A stretch of 42,464 nucleotides of DNA, taken from NCBI GenBank assembly GCA_023145375.1, contig JAGLDY010000057.1, positions 1-42,464 on the forward strand. The letters run 5' to 3'. Shown here piece by piece: positions 31,438-40,243 of the stretch (the stretch's first letter is position 1; every line of letters begins with the position of its first letter). Origin of the DNA: Candidatus Sabulitectum sp. GTDB taxonomy: Bacteria; Fermentibacterota; Fermentibacteria; Fermentibacterales; JCC-6. Position numbers and translations under genes: made by a program. The notes beneath the pieces were generated by a model, which made no database searches, had not been told where the DNA came from, and saw only the letters and a program-made list of their open reading frames with translations.

Positions 31438-33754
31438 TATTTTTCTCTCTTTCAGCCACTGGCAGAAGGGGGACAAGTTGTCCAGTCTGATCAGTAGCGT
31501 AAATGTTAGTCCTAAGTATGGATACACATTTCACTCCAGCTGCTTCCAGTACCCTGTCCGGTCTGGAAACTCCCTTCCGAGGGTCGGAGATCAAGCATAC
31601 CCTGCTCTTATCTAAAACTGAGATCGATGAAACAAGTTCACTTTCTCTCAGAAACTCAACAAGTTTATCGGTGTCGTCCACACCACCTATAATATACTCT
31701 GCGGCAACGGTTAAAGAACCAGGCGATCTGTACTTCCCTGAGAGGCTGTCAATTGCGGTAATTCTGAAACCTGCTGGAAGCACCTTGACCAGAGAACCCA
31801 TCACTGTTTTAAGATCAATGGATTCCATGAGCTGAAAATCCAGATACTCGCTTTCACTGCTCATACCAAGAGGGATAGGCTGTGAAAAAACAAGCTTCAT
31901 CCTTCTTGCATAACCTGAGCTGTAGTACACTGGAAGACCGCTTCTTCTCAGCGTTCTGGTCCACATTCTGACCATGTCCAGATGTGATGTGAATCGCGAG
32001 AGTCCTTTCTTGGAAAATCTCAGGCGAACTCTCGCAACCGGCAGTTCTCCCTGAGAATGTTCTCTGGACTCAACACTGAATATCATAGGAGGGAACGGTG
32101 GCACGACGCCATCACAACCACCACAGTTACTGCACCCTGCTTCCCGGCAGTCAGGAAGTATCTTTTCTTCCAGAGACCGCTCATGCTCACGGATAAGCCA
32201 CTGTTTTTTTACACCTGTATCCACAAAATCCCAGGGAAGACTGTCTTCAATAGAAAAACTTACCGGTCCGGCTTCAAGAAGAAGTTCTTTCCACACATCC
32301 CAGCGAAAAAGATCACTCCACCCGTCGAAAACTGCACCTTCCCGGTAAGCTTTCTCAAGAATAATCTGTGATTCCTTTCCACCGGTACCGAGATAATACT
32401 CCACTGCGGAAACCTTCGGGTTGTTCCAGGAGACTCTGGCTCTACGGCAGTTGCTTCTCACAAGCTGGATCCTTCTCCAGAGTTCTTCATACCCAGGCTG
32501 ATCTGACCATTGGAAAGGTGTATGGGGTTTTGGTACAAATGGGGAAATGGCAGCGGTAACCTTTCTTTTCTTTCCCATGATCTTCGCGATAGAATCTGCC
32601 AGTAAGGCAATTGCCAGAACATCCTCATCTGTCTCTCCGGGAAGACCGATCATAAAGTAGAGTTTGATTCCCCGGGCACCCATGTTTGAAGCAGCCTCCG
32701 CCGCATGGAGTATCTCATCATGGGACAAGGGTTTGTTTATGATCCGTCTCATACGCTCGCTGCCAGCTTCAGGAGCCATGGTAAGACTGCCTTTAAAGAA
32801 TTTCTTACTACGAAGTCCCGGAAGAGTATCAGGCCTCAAAGAAGGCTGAGAAATTCTAAGGTGCAGTTCATCCTCAAGCTCACTGAATCCCTTCAGCAAT
32901 TCATTCAATTCTGAGTAATCGCTGTAGGAAAGAGTCAGCACACCTGCCTGTTCCCATCCTGTACTGGCCACTGAACCTCTCACAAGCTTAAATATATCTT
33001 CCGGTGGTCTTTCTCTTACCGGTCTTGACAACTGTGAAGCCTGACAGAATCTGCAACCGCGTGTACAGCCCCTTGATATCTCCACAACCGCCCTGTCGTG
33101 GGTAACTGTTGCCATTGGAACGATCTGCTTCTCGGGGGCGTCCTCGATCTTCAATTTCTCTGCAATTGCCCAGCGGATCTTCCGTTTATCATGGTGCTTC
33201 GGCACCAGTACGGAAGGAAGAATGGAAGCTCTAAGTAACTTCTCATCCTTTGTATGGTCGGAAGTGAGAATCTTCATAAGAGGAAGAAGACCGGCCTCTG
33301 CTTCTCCAAGAAAGAACACATCTATGAACGGCATGAGAGGGACAGGGTTTGCAAGTCCACCACCACCTGCAAGAATAATTGGATCACTCTCGCTGCGATG
33401 AAGGGAACGGAGTTCCAGCTTCATGAGATCAATGAGAGAAAGCACATTGGTAAACAGTATCTCTGTGGATATGCCGAATCCCACCACATCACTGTCCGAA
33501 ATGGGGTCGCCAGCCTCAAGATCAACCCACTTAAGGTCTCTTTCTCTCATTATACGGTGCATATCAGACGCAGGATGAAACCCCCGCCTCACCGCATACT
33601 CCCCGGTGGAGTTCAACAGGTGACGAACCACCCTGAGACCAAAATTGGATGCTCCAAGCTCATACGTATCCGGATAGACCAGAGTGACCAGGGGGCCTGC
33701 AGTTCTTGTGGACGCATTGTACTCAAGTCCTGTGTACTGCTGAGGACGATCCAC
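31427..33754 (-). CDS. Radical SAM protein with B12-binding-like N-terminus, fused to DUF2344
   Basis: From GTG 33754 the product has 775 residues. The N-terminal ~220 residues resemble the B12-binding-like domain of the TIGR03960 group. The radical SAM cluster is EISRGCTRGCRFCQAS (CxxxCxxC). The C-terminal ~230 residues, from ARVRLRFSKKGLSRFTSHLDMVR, match the radical-SAM-linked DUF2344/TIGR03936 module, which in many genomes is a separate gene next to rng and rplU, exactly the context here. Substrate unknown. A CTG at 33796, preceded by AGGAGG at 7 nt, would add 14 residues (ILDVLEEVDRP), giving the family's usual N-terminus and a 10-nt overlap with purS. I consider CTG the likely true start. 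Confidence 0.88.
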   Translation of the reverse strand: MDRPQQYTGLEYNASTRTAGPLVTLVYPDTYELGASNFGLRVVRHLLNSTGEYAVRRGFHPASDMHRIMRERDLKWVDLEAGDPISDSDVVGFGISTEILFTNVLSLIDLMKLELRSLHRSESDPIILAGGGGLANPVPLMPFIDVFFLGEAEAGLLPLMKILTSDHTKDEKLLRASILPSVLVPKHHDKRKIRWAIAEKLKIEDAPEKQIVPMATVTHDRAVVEISRGCTRGCRFCQASQLSRPVRERPPEDIFKLVRGSVASTGWEQAGVLTLSYSDYSELNELLKGFSELEDELHLRISQPSLRPDTLPGLRSKKFFKGSLTMAPEAGSERMRRIINKPLSHDEILHAAEAASNMGARGIKLYFMIGLPGETDEDVLAIALLADSIAKIMGKKRKVTAAISPFVPKPHTPFQWSDQPGYEELWRRIQLVRSNCRRARVSWNNPKVSAVEYYLGTGGKESQIILEKAYREGAVFDGWSDLFRWDVWKELLLEAGPVSFSIEDSLPWDFVDTGVKKQWLIREHERSLEEKILPDCREAGCSNCGGCDGVVPPFPPMIFSVESREHSQGELPVARVRLRFSKKGLSRFTSHLDMVRMWTRTLRRSGLPVYYSSGYARRMKLVFSQPIPLGMSSESEYLDFQLMESIDLKTVMGSLVKVLPAGFRITAIDSLSGKYRSPGSLTVAAEYIIGGVDDTDKLVEFLRESELVSSISVLDKSRVCLISDPRKGVSRPDRVLEAAGVKCVSILRTNIYATDQTGQLVPLLPVAEREKNSEG

Positions 33755-33786
33755 CTCTTCTAATACATCAAGAATACTGCCACCTG

Positions 33787-34296
33787 TCAGATCCAGGGAA
33801 CAACCTCCTGGGAAACAGGGTTGCTGAAAAGGCCACCCTCTCTGGTTTTACTGCAGGAAAGGTCAAGAGCCATTTTTCTTGCAAGAGCTTCATCAGTGTT
33901 CTTCAGGTACCCAAATCTCCATAAAACACCGTAACTCAGCGAAGCAACTGCAAAACCTCTTCTTTTAAGAAGATCGGTCCAGTTCTCACTGATGCTGTCA
34001 ACATGGTCTCGAACCACAACTCCAACCCACATCAGTTCAGGATCTTCTCCGGCTAAAAGAGAATCCTTTTCGGAAAAGAGCCAGCTCTGCTTGTTGGGAT
34101 TAACAATATCAGTGAAATGACTGACAATGCCGGAGACAGTATCCCGCCCACCGCTGGACACATCAAACTCCCACAGTTCATTCCTTTGCAGCTTTACAGG
34201 TGGAAACTGCAGTCTCATGGCCTTTATGGTATTTAGAGCTGTTACCGCCTGGGGATCAGGTGTTTTCAATCTTACAGTGATCTGAATACTATCCAT
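33787..34296 (-). CDS. purS: Double-length PurS-like subunit of FGAM synthase
   Basis: PurS is the small scaffold subunit of the PurL-PurQ-PurS complex that makes FGAM in purine synthesis; normal PurS is about 80 residues. This protein has 169. Residues 1-75 align by eye with PurS (IQITVRLKTPDPQAVTAL ... WEFDVSSG). Residues 87-169 look like a second copy, with VGVVVRDHVDSISENWTDLL, RRGFAVASLSYG and the PurS-like ending GGLFSNPVSQEV. It directly follows purQ, sharing TAATG, which strongly supports the role. The arrangement would be a covalent PurS dimer, like the PurS-like N-terminal domain of large PurL. Homology is judged by pattern only. Confidence 0.7.
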   Translation of the reverse strand: MDSIQITVRLKTPDPQAVTALNTIKAMRLQFPPVKLQRNELWEFDVSSGGRDTVSGIVSHFTDIVNPNKQSWLFSEKDSLLAGEDPELMWVGVVVRDHVDSISENWTDLLKRRGFAVASLSYGVLWRFGYLKNTDEALARKMALDLSCSKTREGGLFSNPVSQEVVPWI

Positions 34297-35108
34297 TACT
34301 CAACCCCCAGATGCTTTGCAAGACTGTTGAAAATAATTGCTCCCGGTCCCGGCTGTTCTTCAAGTTCCTTCAGAGATGAATTCCTTCTTCTATCACCCCA
34401 GGGGCCGGGAAGATCAGGTGGAACCTGCCAGAGGTAATAGCTTCGCTCCGGGTGGGGCATCATGGCAAGCACGTTACCATCCACGTTCATCAGGGCTGCA
34501 ACATCAAGTGCTGAACCATTGGGGTTCTCAGGGTAACCTGTGGGATCAGAACCGTCCACAGCGCAATAGGTAAGACAAATATGACTTCTCACCCTGTCCA
34601 TATCCTCTTCTCTGAAAACGAATCTTCCCTCTGCATGAGCAATGGGTATGGGGAATGGTTCACCATCCATGGCGCACAGCCATGGACATTTTTTGATGGC
34701 TTCTGCAGCAGGTCTCAGGTTAATCCACCCGGAGAGGTAACCGTCCCTGCCCCAGGCAAGATTCCCTGCAAGAGCTGCCTGTATCGAACCTGGTTTCCAC
34801 CCGGGCACAAGGCCACTTTCAACAAGGACCTGAGCACCGTTGCATATCCCAAGGATCGGCTTCCCGTTAACAGCTTCTTCAAAAACAAGATCCATAATGG
34901 CTTCCCTGGCAGCTATAACACCTGCCCTGACCCTGTCCTGAAAAGAGAAACCGCCGGGAAGCACGTAAGCATCTGCCCTGTTGTCTGAAAGAAGTTCAAT
35001 ATCGTTCCAGTTATAAATTCGAGCGTCAATTCCTGACATTCTGAGTACTCTGGCAGTTTCGAACTCACAATTAGAGCCCGGAAACCTGATAACAGCTGCC
35101 CGTGGCAT
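34296..35108 (-). CDS. purQ: Phosphoribosylformylglycinamidine synthase glutaminase subunit PurQ
   Basis: PurQ hydrolyses glutamine to supply ammonia to PurL. The 270-residue protein is a class I glutamine amidotransferase with nucleophile Cys89 in LGICNGAQ and the His219/Glu221 pair in MMPHPERS. The N-terminus RAAVIRFPGSNCEFE is diagnostic. It is somewhat longer than common PurQ (about 225-235) because of an insert before the C-terminus (residues 228-255, rich in Pro/Gly/Arg). The ATG overlaps the purL stop as TGATG, and its own stop overlaps purS. Confidence 0.96.
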   Translation of the reverse strand: MPRAAVIRFPGSNCEFETARVLRMSGIDARIYNWNDIELLSDNRADAYVLPGGFSFQDRVRAGVIAAREAIMDLVFEEAVNGKPILGICNGAQVLVESGLVPGWKPGSIQAALAGNLAWGRDGYLSGWINLRPAAEAIKKCPWLCAMDGEPFPIPIAHAEGRFVFREEDMDRVRSHICLTYCAVDGSDPTGYPENPNGSALDVAALMNVDGNVLAMMPHPERSYYLWQVPPDLPGPWGDRRRNSSLKELEEQPGPGAIIFNSLAKHLGVE

Positions 35109-37387
35109 CAGACGCCCTCCTCTCTCCAGATGATCGAAGCCAGTTTATCCGACCATTCTTTTTCCAGAGACTTCAGATCAACTGACCAGCCAGTACCGGA
35201 AACAGAACATCCTTTACAAACGGTTCCAGCCACAGATACAAATTCAGGAAGTACAATGCCCTCAATAAAACCGGCATCAACCTCCATGATGTATCCCGGC
35301 GTCTCGGAAAAGAGAGTTACCGGATTAGGATCAAGGGAGAGTTCAATACCGAGCTGACCACTGGCAAGAGCCATTTCTGCCCCTGCAACAGCAAGGCCTC
35401 CTCCGCTGATATCATGCACGGAGCAGGCTGTGCCCCCATGTATCATGCCAAGAACCCAGTCTGCCAATTTCTTCTCAAGTGAGCCGCGAAAAGCGGGCAC
35501 AGTCCCGCCGTGATGATCAAGGCATGTGCGGTAGAAAAGGCTTCCTCCAAGTTCATCCTTCCTTGTGCCTATAAGCAGAATAAGATTTCCCTCTTTCCGC
35601 AGGACAATATCAGTAGCCTTGCGGTGATCATGGATCTTTCCAAACACTGCAACAATAGGAGAAGGAGGAATAGCCTTACCCCCTGTGGACTGATTGTAGA
35701 AACTCACATTACCTGAAACTATGGGCAGAGGATAGTCTCCTCCGCTGAATCCCAGAGCTCCACAGGCCTCGGCAATTCCAGCAACAGCCTGTTTGAACTG
35801 CCAGAAAGCCTTCGGGTCCTCAGGATTTCCGAAGTTAAGGCAGTCTGTTGCACAGAGTGGAGTAGCTCCCACAGCCACAACATTCCTGACTGCTTCACCA
35901 ACAGCATGAGCACCACCAAGGAAAGGATCAAGTTCACCATACCAGGGGTTACCGTCGCCGCTGACGGCCAGACCCGCACGGGAACCCTCAACGGGAACAG
36001 ATACACATGAATCCGCCTCTCCCGGTCTGAGTCTGGTTGCACCCTGAACTTCAGAATCGTAGTAAGACCAGATGTGCTTCCTGCTGCATCCTGAGATCGA
36101 AGTAAGTATCGTGGTGAGGTCTTTTGCAGGATCGCAGGGTCTTTCAACAGGCTCTGTTACTTTAATCTCAGCAGGGCACTCTTCCCGCTGGTATACAACA
36201 CCTTCTGTAATGTAGTTGATAGGAGTTTCAGCTGCGTTCTCACCCCTGCAGATCACATTGTATACAGGCTTTGAATTGAATTTTCCAATTACTGCAGCCC
36301 GGCAGTTAGGAAAAAGTCTGGGTAACTCGAATCGATGGTTGTACACTTCAATAACATCATCCGCCACAGAAGCAGGCACTGCAAGCCCGTACCTTTCCTG
36401 GGTTTCACTGCAGGCAATAACCTCGGGAGGAAGGTCCTTTATTGAAACCGGTACAGCATCCAGGTCAACATCAATTCCCAGTCCTCCGTGGGCAGCAAGT
36501 TCGCTGGTAACACATGCGATACCACCTGCGCCCAGATCCTTGAACCCGAACTTTATTCCTCTTTCAAAGAGCATATCAAGAACAGCCTGATTAGCCTCTG
36601 AAAGAACTCTCTTCAGGAATGGATCAGCCACTTGAACAGATCCCATGCCCTGTTCCCCGTCAAGGTCTGCGCTGGCAAATGTGGCCCCGCCAAATCCGGT
36701 ATTATCAGTGGGTTTACCTGTGAGTATAAGAACATACGGCTCTTTGTGAGCTTCTTTCGGAACAAAGCTGTGCACTACCCTGTCATGGGGTACAACACCG
36801 AAAGCAACAACATTGACAAGACAATTATCGTCATAGCCTGGATGAAACTCCGTGTCTCCTCCCATGTTGGGAACGCCCAGGGCATTGCCGTACTTCCAGA
36901 TCCCTTCCACCACTCCTCTGACTATTCCTCTGGTGGTCTCACCGTTACTGCCCTGGGGATCACCGAAGCGAAGAAGATCCATTGAACCTGTTACCCGGGC
37001 TCCCATACAGTAAACATCTCTGACAATTCCACCAACACCGGTGGCAGCTCCCTCTACAGGAAGAACCTGAGACGGATGGTTATGGCTTTCGTGGGCAACA
37101 ACCAGATCCCATTCCCTGCCATCATGATGGCAGAAACTAACCACACCGGCATCCTCACCAGGCCCTATAACAACCCCTGGAGAATCAGTGGGGAGTGTTT
37201 TCAAAACCGGTTTCGAACTCTTGTAAGAGCAGTGCTCGCTCCACATGGTATCAAACAGATGAAACTCGAGAGGTGTAGGCATTCTATCCACATATCCAGC
37301 CAGTTTCTCAGCCTCTTCCACGGTCATTGCAAGACCACGGGAAGATATGGCTTCCTCTAATTCTTTCCTGTCAGGTATCGTCGGCAT
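35108..37387 (-). CDS. purL: Phosphoribosylformylglycinamidine synthase subunit PurL (small type)
   Basis: PurL uses ATP and ammonia from PurQ to convert FGAR to FGAM. The 759-residue length is the small, multi-subunit type that needs separate PurQ and PurS. Visible motifs are MWSEHCSYKSSKP near residues 48-60, VAHESHNHPSQV with the catalytic His, GATGVGGIVRDV, GFKDLGAGGIACV, and the second AIRS-like half with SGGDYPLPIVSGNVSFYN and VHDISGGGLAVAGAEMA. It begins 23 nt after the GAF/GGDEF-like gene and ends overlapping purQ. Confidence 0.97.
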   Translation of the reverse strand: MPTIPDRKELEEAISSRGLAMTVEEAEKLAGYVDRMPTPLEFHLFDTMWSEHCSYKSSKPVLKTLPTDSPGVVIGPGEDAGVVSFCHHDGREWDLVVAHESHNHPSQVLPVEGAATGVGGIVRDVYCMGARVTGSMDLLRFGDPQGSNGETTRGIVRGVVEGIWKYGNALGVPNMGGDTEFHPGYDDNCLVNVVAFGVVPHDRVVHSFVPKEAHKEPYVLILTGKPTDNTGFGGATFASADLDGEQGMGSVQVADPFLKRVLSEANQAVLDMLFERGIKFGFKDLGAGGIACVTSELAAHGGLGIDVDLDAVPVSIKDLPPEVIACSETQERYGLAVPASVADDVIEVYNHRFELPRLFPNCRAAVIGKFNSKPVYNVICRGENAAETPINYITEGVVYQREECPAEIKVTEPVERPCDPAKDLTTILTSISGCSRKHIWSYYDSEVQGATRLRPGEADSCVSVPVEGSRAGLAVSGDGNPWYGELDPFLGGAHAVGEAVRNVVAVGATPLCATDCLNFGNPEDPKAFWQFKQAVAGIAEACGALGFSGGDYPLPIVSGNVSFYNQSTGGKAIPPSPIVAVFGKIHDHRKATDIVLRKEGNLILLIGTRKDELGGSLFYRTCLDHHGGTVPAFRGSLEKKLADWVLGMIHGGTACSVHDISGGGLAVAGAEMALASGQLGIELSLDPNPVTLFSETPGYIMEVDAGFIEGIVLPEFVSVAGTVCKGCSVSGTGWSVDLKSLEKEWSDKLASIIWREEGV

Positions 37388-37410
37388 ACTACCTTCCCAT
37401 TCACAAACTG

Positions 37411-38574
37411 CTATATCTCGTAATAACCTTCAAACTCCATTGATTCCTCTGCTCTCAACTTCTGAAGCAGGGTTCTTGCATCAAGCCTGGTTCCTCCTTC
37501 AACCACAAAGCTTTTAATTCCAACTGATCCAACATGGGTTCCATCCTCTGCCTTGAGAAGAGGCAGTTCTCCACCAAGTTTTCCTGTTACGAATTTCATT
37601 CCCTGATCGTCTGTTCCGGGGAGAAGAAGAACCATTGAATCTGTATCAGCTCTGATTCCAGTATCTATGTTGCGAAGAGAAGAGATCAGGTGCTTCGCCA
37701 CAACATTAATGATCTCTCTTGAAACCATGGGATTCAGTGCTTCCACAGATTTAAGGTGCAGCTCGATCACCGCAAGATCGCTTCCATACCTCTCCACCCT
37801 TTCAAGCTCATTTTCAAGGACAGGCTCAAGGGTGGCTTTTCCTGAAAAACCAGTTTCAGGGTCAAGGTTCGAAGCTCTGCTGAATCGTTCCAGCAATCTG
37901 ACATTTATCAGTGCGGCTGCTCCCACCGCTGCAAGAGCTCTAAGCGTTTCCCTTCTCATACTCCCGCTACCTTCGAAATCGCCGGCAGTAATAACCCCGT
38001 AAAGAACCCCTTCCGCCATCATAGGGGCAGCGTAATCCGGTTTAAAGTTTGGGATATCACTGGTTACCATATTTCTTCTGACCAGAACACTTTCATTATC
38101 CATTTCGTCTCTGAACAAAAGCCTTCCTGTTTCCGCAGCAAGACCTACAAAACCGTCACCAAGCCCGAGGTTGATCCTTTTAGAAAACACCTCAGAAAGC
38201 CCGGTTGAGGCGGAAAGACTCAGCCTTGCTCCGGTTCTGTCCGCAAGAAACACTGCTGATTCATTTGCTTTCAAAAGACTCTGGCAGGCCCTGTTCAGGA
38301 AACTCACCACCTCGTCACTGTCTCTTCCGGTGAATATCATTTTAATCAGGTCCGGAAAGAGAAGTATCAGATCGCTTCCCTCTCTCTCGCCCTTTTGAAG
38401 ATCCTGCACTTCCCGTCTCAAACCTGCAGCTTCACTGGTGGCCCTTCTGGCGGAGATAGTAAGTACTTCTGCAGCCTCACCGGCTATCTTCTCTTTCCTG
38501 CCTGCCAGATAGTGGCAGATAAAGTAAGCCAGAGCAGCTCCAACCACCAAACCTGTTATCAGTCCAGAAATCAT
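37411..38574 (-). CDS. Membrane-anchored GAF protein with degenerate GGDEF domain
   Basis: The 387-residue protein starts with one transmembrane helix (ISGLITGLVVGAALAYFICHYLA), then a coiled-coil-like stretch (residues 30-65). A GAF domain covers about 80-225 (NLGLGDGFVGLAAETGRLLF is a recognisable GAF block). A GGDEF-type domain covers about 235-385 (LDPETGFSG matches the DxxTG start). The active-site loop that should read GGDEF is RADTDSMVLLLPGTD, so cyclase activity is not expected. It may act as a sensor or effector with a nucleotide-binding remnant. AGGAGG lies just before the ATG. It sits between purB and purL, which is unusual. Confidence 0.8.
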   Translation of the reverse strand: MISGLITGLVVGAALAYFICHYLAGRKEKIAGEAAEVLTISARRATSEAAGLRREVQDLQKGEREGSDLILLFPDLIKMIFTGRDSDEVVSFLNRACQSLLKANESAVFLADRTGARLSLSASTGLSEVFSKRINLGLGDGFVGLAAETGRLLFRDEMDNESVLVRRNMVTSDIPNFKPDYAAPMMAEGVLYGVITAGDFEGSGSMRRETLRALAAVGAAALINVRLLERFSRASNLDPETGFSGKATLEPVLENELERVERYGSDLAVIELHLKSVEALNPMVSREIINVVAKHLISSLRNIDTGIRADTDSMVLLLPGTDDQGMKFVTGKLGGELPLLKAEDGTHVGSVGIKSFVVEGGTRLDARTLLQKLRAEESMEFEGYYEI

Positions 38575-38602
38575 AACTCCTCCTTTTCAAGGGGCACAAA
38601 TA

Positions 38603-39898
38603 TCAACTGAGTCCAACTCTGCCCAGAATATATCCTTCGTTCCGCAGATGATTGTCTATGGTACAGATATGACTAAGTTCCTCTTCAGGAACAACCCCTG
38701 TTACTTCCTTCTGGGAAAGAGCAGCTTCTGCAAAGGATTCACCGCTCTCCATGGCTCTCATTGCTATCTTCTGTACAAGGGCATAGGCATCTTCTCTTGT
38801 AAGATCGTGTCTCACCATTGCAAGCATGATTGCCTGTGAGAAATATCTGTCTCCAGCCTTCTCTACATTCTCTTCAACGGCATTCTCCATGATCCTCAGA
38901 CCTGATGCCAGCTCTGCTGCCTTGTGAAGACCGTAGAGAGCCACACCACAGCTGTCGGGAAAGATAAAGCGCTCTGCAGCTGAATGGCTTATGTCTCTCT
39001 CATGCCACAGGGGTGTATTCTCCAGACCCACCTGCAGGTAACCGCGGAGAAGCCTGGCCAGACCGCAAAGTCTCTCTCCCACGATAGGATTCCTCTTGTG
39101 GGGCATGGCACTGGACCCTTTCTGCCCTTTGCCGAATCTCTCCTCAACCTCTCCCACTTCAGTTCTCTGAAGGTGTCTGCACTCGGTGGCAAACCTCTCC
39201 ATGGCACCACCGATGGCAGCGAGAGCATAGAGGAACTGGGCGTGCCTGTCTCTCGCAACAACCTGGGTGGGAATCTCTTCCACACCGAGACCCAGCTTTT
39301 CGCATACATACTCCTCAACTGAAGGATCCAGGTATGCATAAGTGCCTACTGCTCCGGAGATGGTTCCCACACAGGAGGACTCAAGACCCTCATCCAACCT
39401 CTTCATGCATCTGAGGTATTCTGAATAGTGTCCTGCAAACTTCAAAGCCATAGTTGTGGGCTCGGCATTCATACCGTGAGTTCTGCCCATGCATACGATC
39501 CCTTTAGAACGCTCTACCAGCCCCGCAAGCGCTTCTCCGTATTCTCTTAAGGCTTCCTTAATGAGAACACCTGAGTCCCGGATCTGCATTGCCATACAGG
39601 TATCAAGAATATCACTGGATGTCATTCCATAGTGAATATGACGGCTCTCCAGCCCGAGAGACTCTGAAACAGATGTAAGAAAAGCAATCACATCGTGCCT
39701 TGTTACCGCTTCTATCTCGTTGACTCTTTCAGTGTTGAAAGAGGCGTTCTCTTTGATCTTCTTCAGATCTTCCTCCGGGACCAGCCCTGCATGACTTCTT
39801 GCCTCAACTGCAAGGACCTCGATCTCAAGCCACCGGGAGTACCTGGCTTCAGTGGTCCAGATCTCCGTCATCTCGGGAATTGCGTATCTCTCGATCAT
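38603..39898 (-). CDS. purB: Adenylosuccinate lyase
   Basis: PurB removes fumarate from SAICAR and from adenylosuccinate in purine synthesis. The 431-residue protein begins MIERYAIPEMTEIWTTEARY, typical of the short-form enzyme. The TRHDVIAF block near residues 66-73, the catalytic His141 in GRTHGMNAEP and the fumarase/lyase signature GSSAMPHKRNP (261-271) with the mobile catalytic Ser are all intact. It is in the same array as purL, purQ and purS. The ATG has GAGGAG a few bases upstream, and the gene lies 13 nt after the SH3b lipoprotein. Confidence 0.97.
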   Translation of the reverse strand: MIERYAIPEMTEIWTTEARYSRWLEIEVLAVEARSHAGLVPEEDLKKIKENASFNTERVNEIEAVTRHDVIAFLTSVSESLGLESRHIHYGMTSSDILDTCMAMQIRDSGVLIKEALREYGEALAGLVERSKGIVCMGRTHGMNAEPTTMALKFAGHYSEYLRCMKRLDEGLESSCVGTISGAVGTYAYLDPSVEEYVCEKLGLGVEEIPTQVVARDRHAQFLYALAAIGGAMERFATECRHLQRTEVGEVEERFGKGQKGSSAMPHKRNPIVGERLCGLARLLRGYLQVGLENTPLWHERDISHSAAERFIFPDSCGVALYGLHKAAELASGLRIMENAVEENVEKAGDRYFSQAIMLAMVRHDLTREDAYALVQKIAMRAMESGESFAEAALSQKEVTGVVPEEELSHICTIDNHLRNEGYILGRVGLS

Positions 39899-39911
39899 CT
39901 GAGCTCCTCAG

Positions 39912-40235
39912 TTACTGCGGCATAACCGCACCGGAAGTAAGCCCGGCATAGATCCAGGCGAATAATGACTTTTCCGGAACATATATCCTGTACCAGTCAG
40001 GCGCTTCACCAGTGACCATAAGACTGTCACCGGCACTGGCTGACCCCACCACTGCATACTGTGTACCCGGGCCCTGTCTCAGATTCACAGTCCTCCCTGT
40101 GACAACAACTGTCTGAAACGGGTTGGGGTTCGATGCTGTACCTGCCTGAACTGCCTCCTGGTTTGTGACAGTATTGCCACACCCTGAAGTGAATAAAACA
40201 AACAAAATGGAAAGCAGGATCATCATTCTTTTCAT
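39912..40235 (-). CDS. Small lipoprotein with SH3b (SH3-type 3) domain
   Basis: ATG 40235 (AAGAGGA upstream) gives 107 residues; the frame remains open for 246 nt more, but that part lies inside the ispH-ubiA gene and is rejected. The N-terminus is a lipoprotein signal (MKRMMILLSILFVLFTSGC), with lipidation at Cys19. After a short linker, residues 43-103 form a bacterial SH3 domain with VNLRQGPGTQYAVVGSASAGD and APDWYRIYV. Such domains bind cell-wall or peptide ligands. It lies 8 nt after ispH-ubiA. Specific function unknown. Confidence 0.85.
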   Translation of the reverse strand: MKRMMILLSILFVLFTSGCGNTVTNQEAVQAGTASNPNPFQTVVVTGRTVNLRQGPGTQYAVVGSASAGDSLMVTGEAPDWYRIYVPEKSLFAWIYAGLTSGAVMPQ

Positions 40236-40243
40236 AGTTCCTC

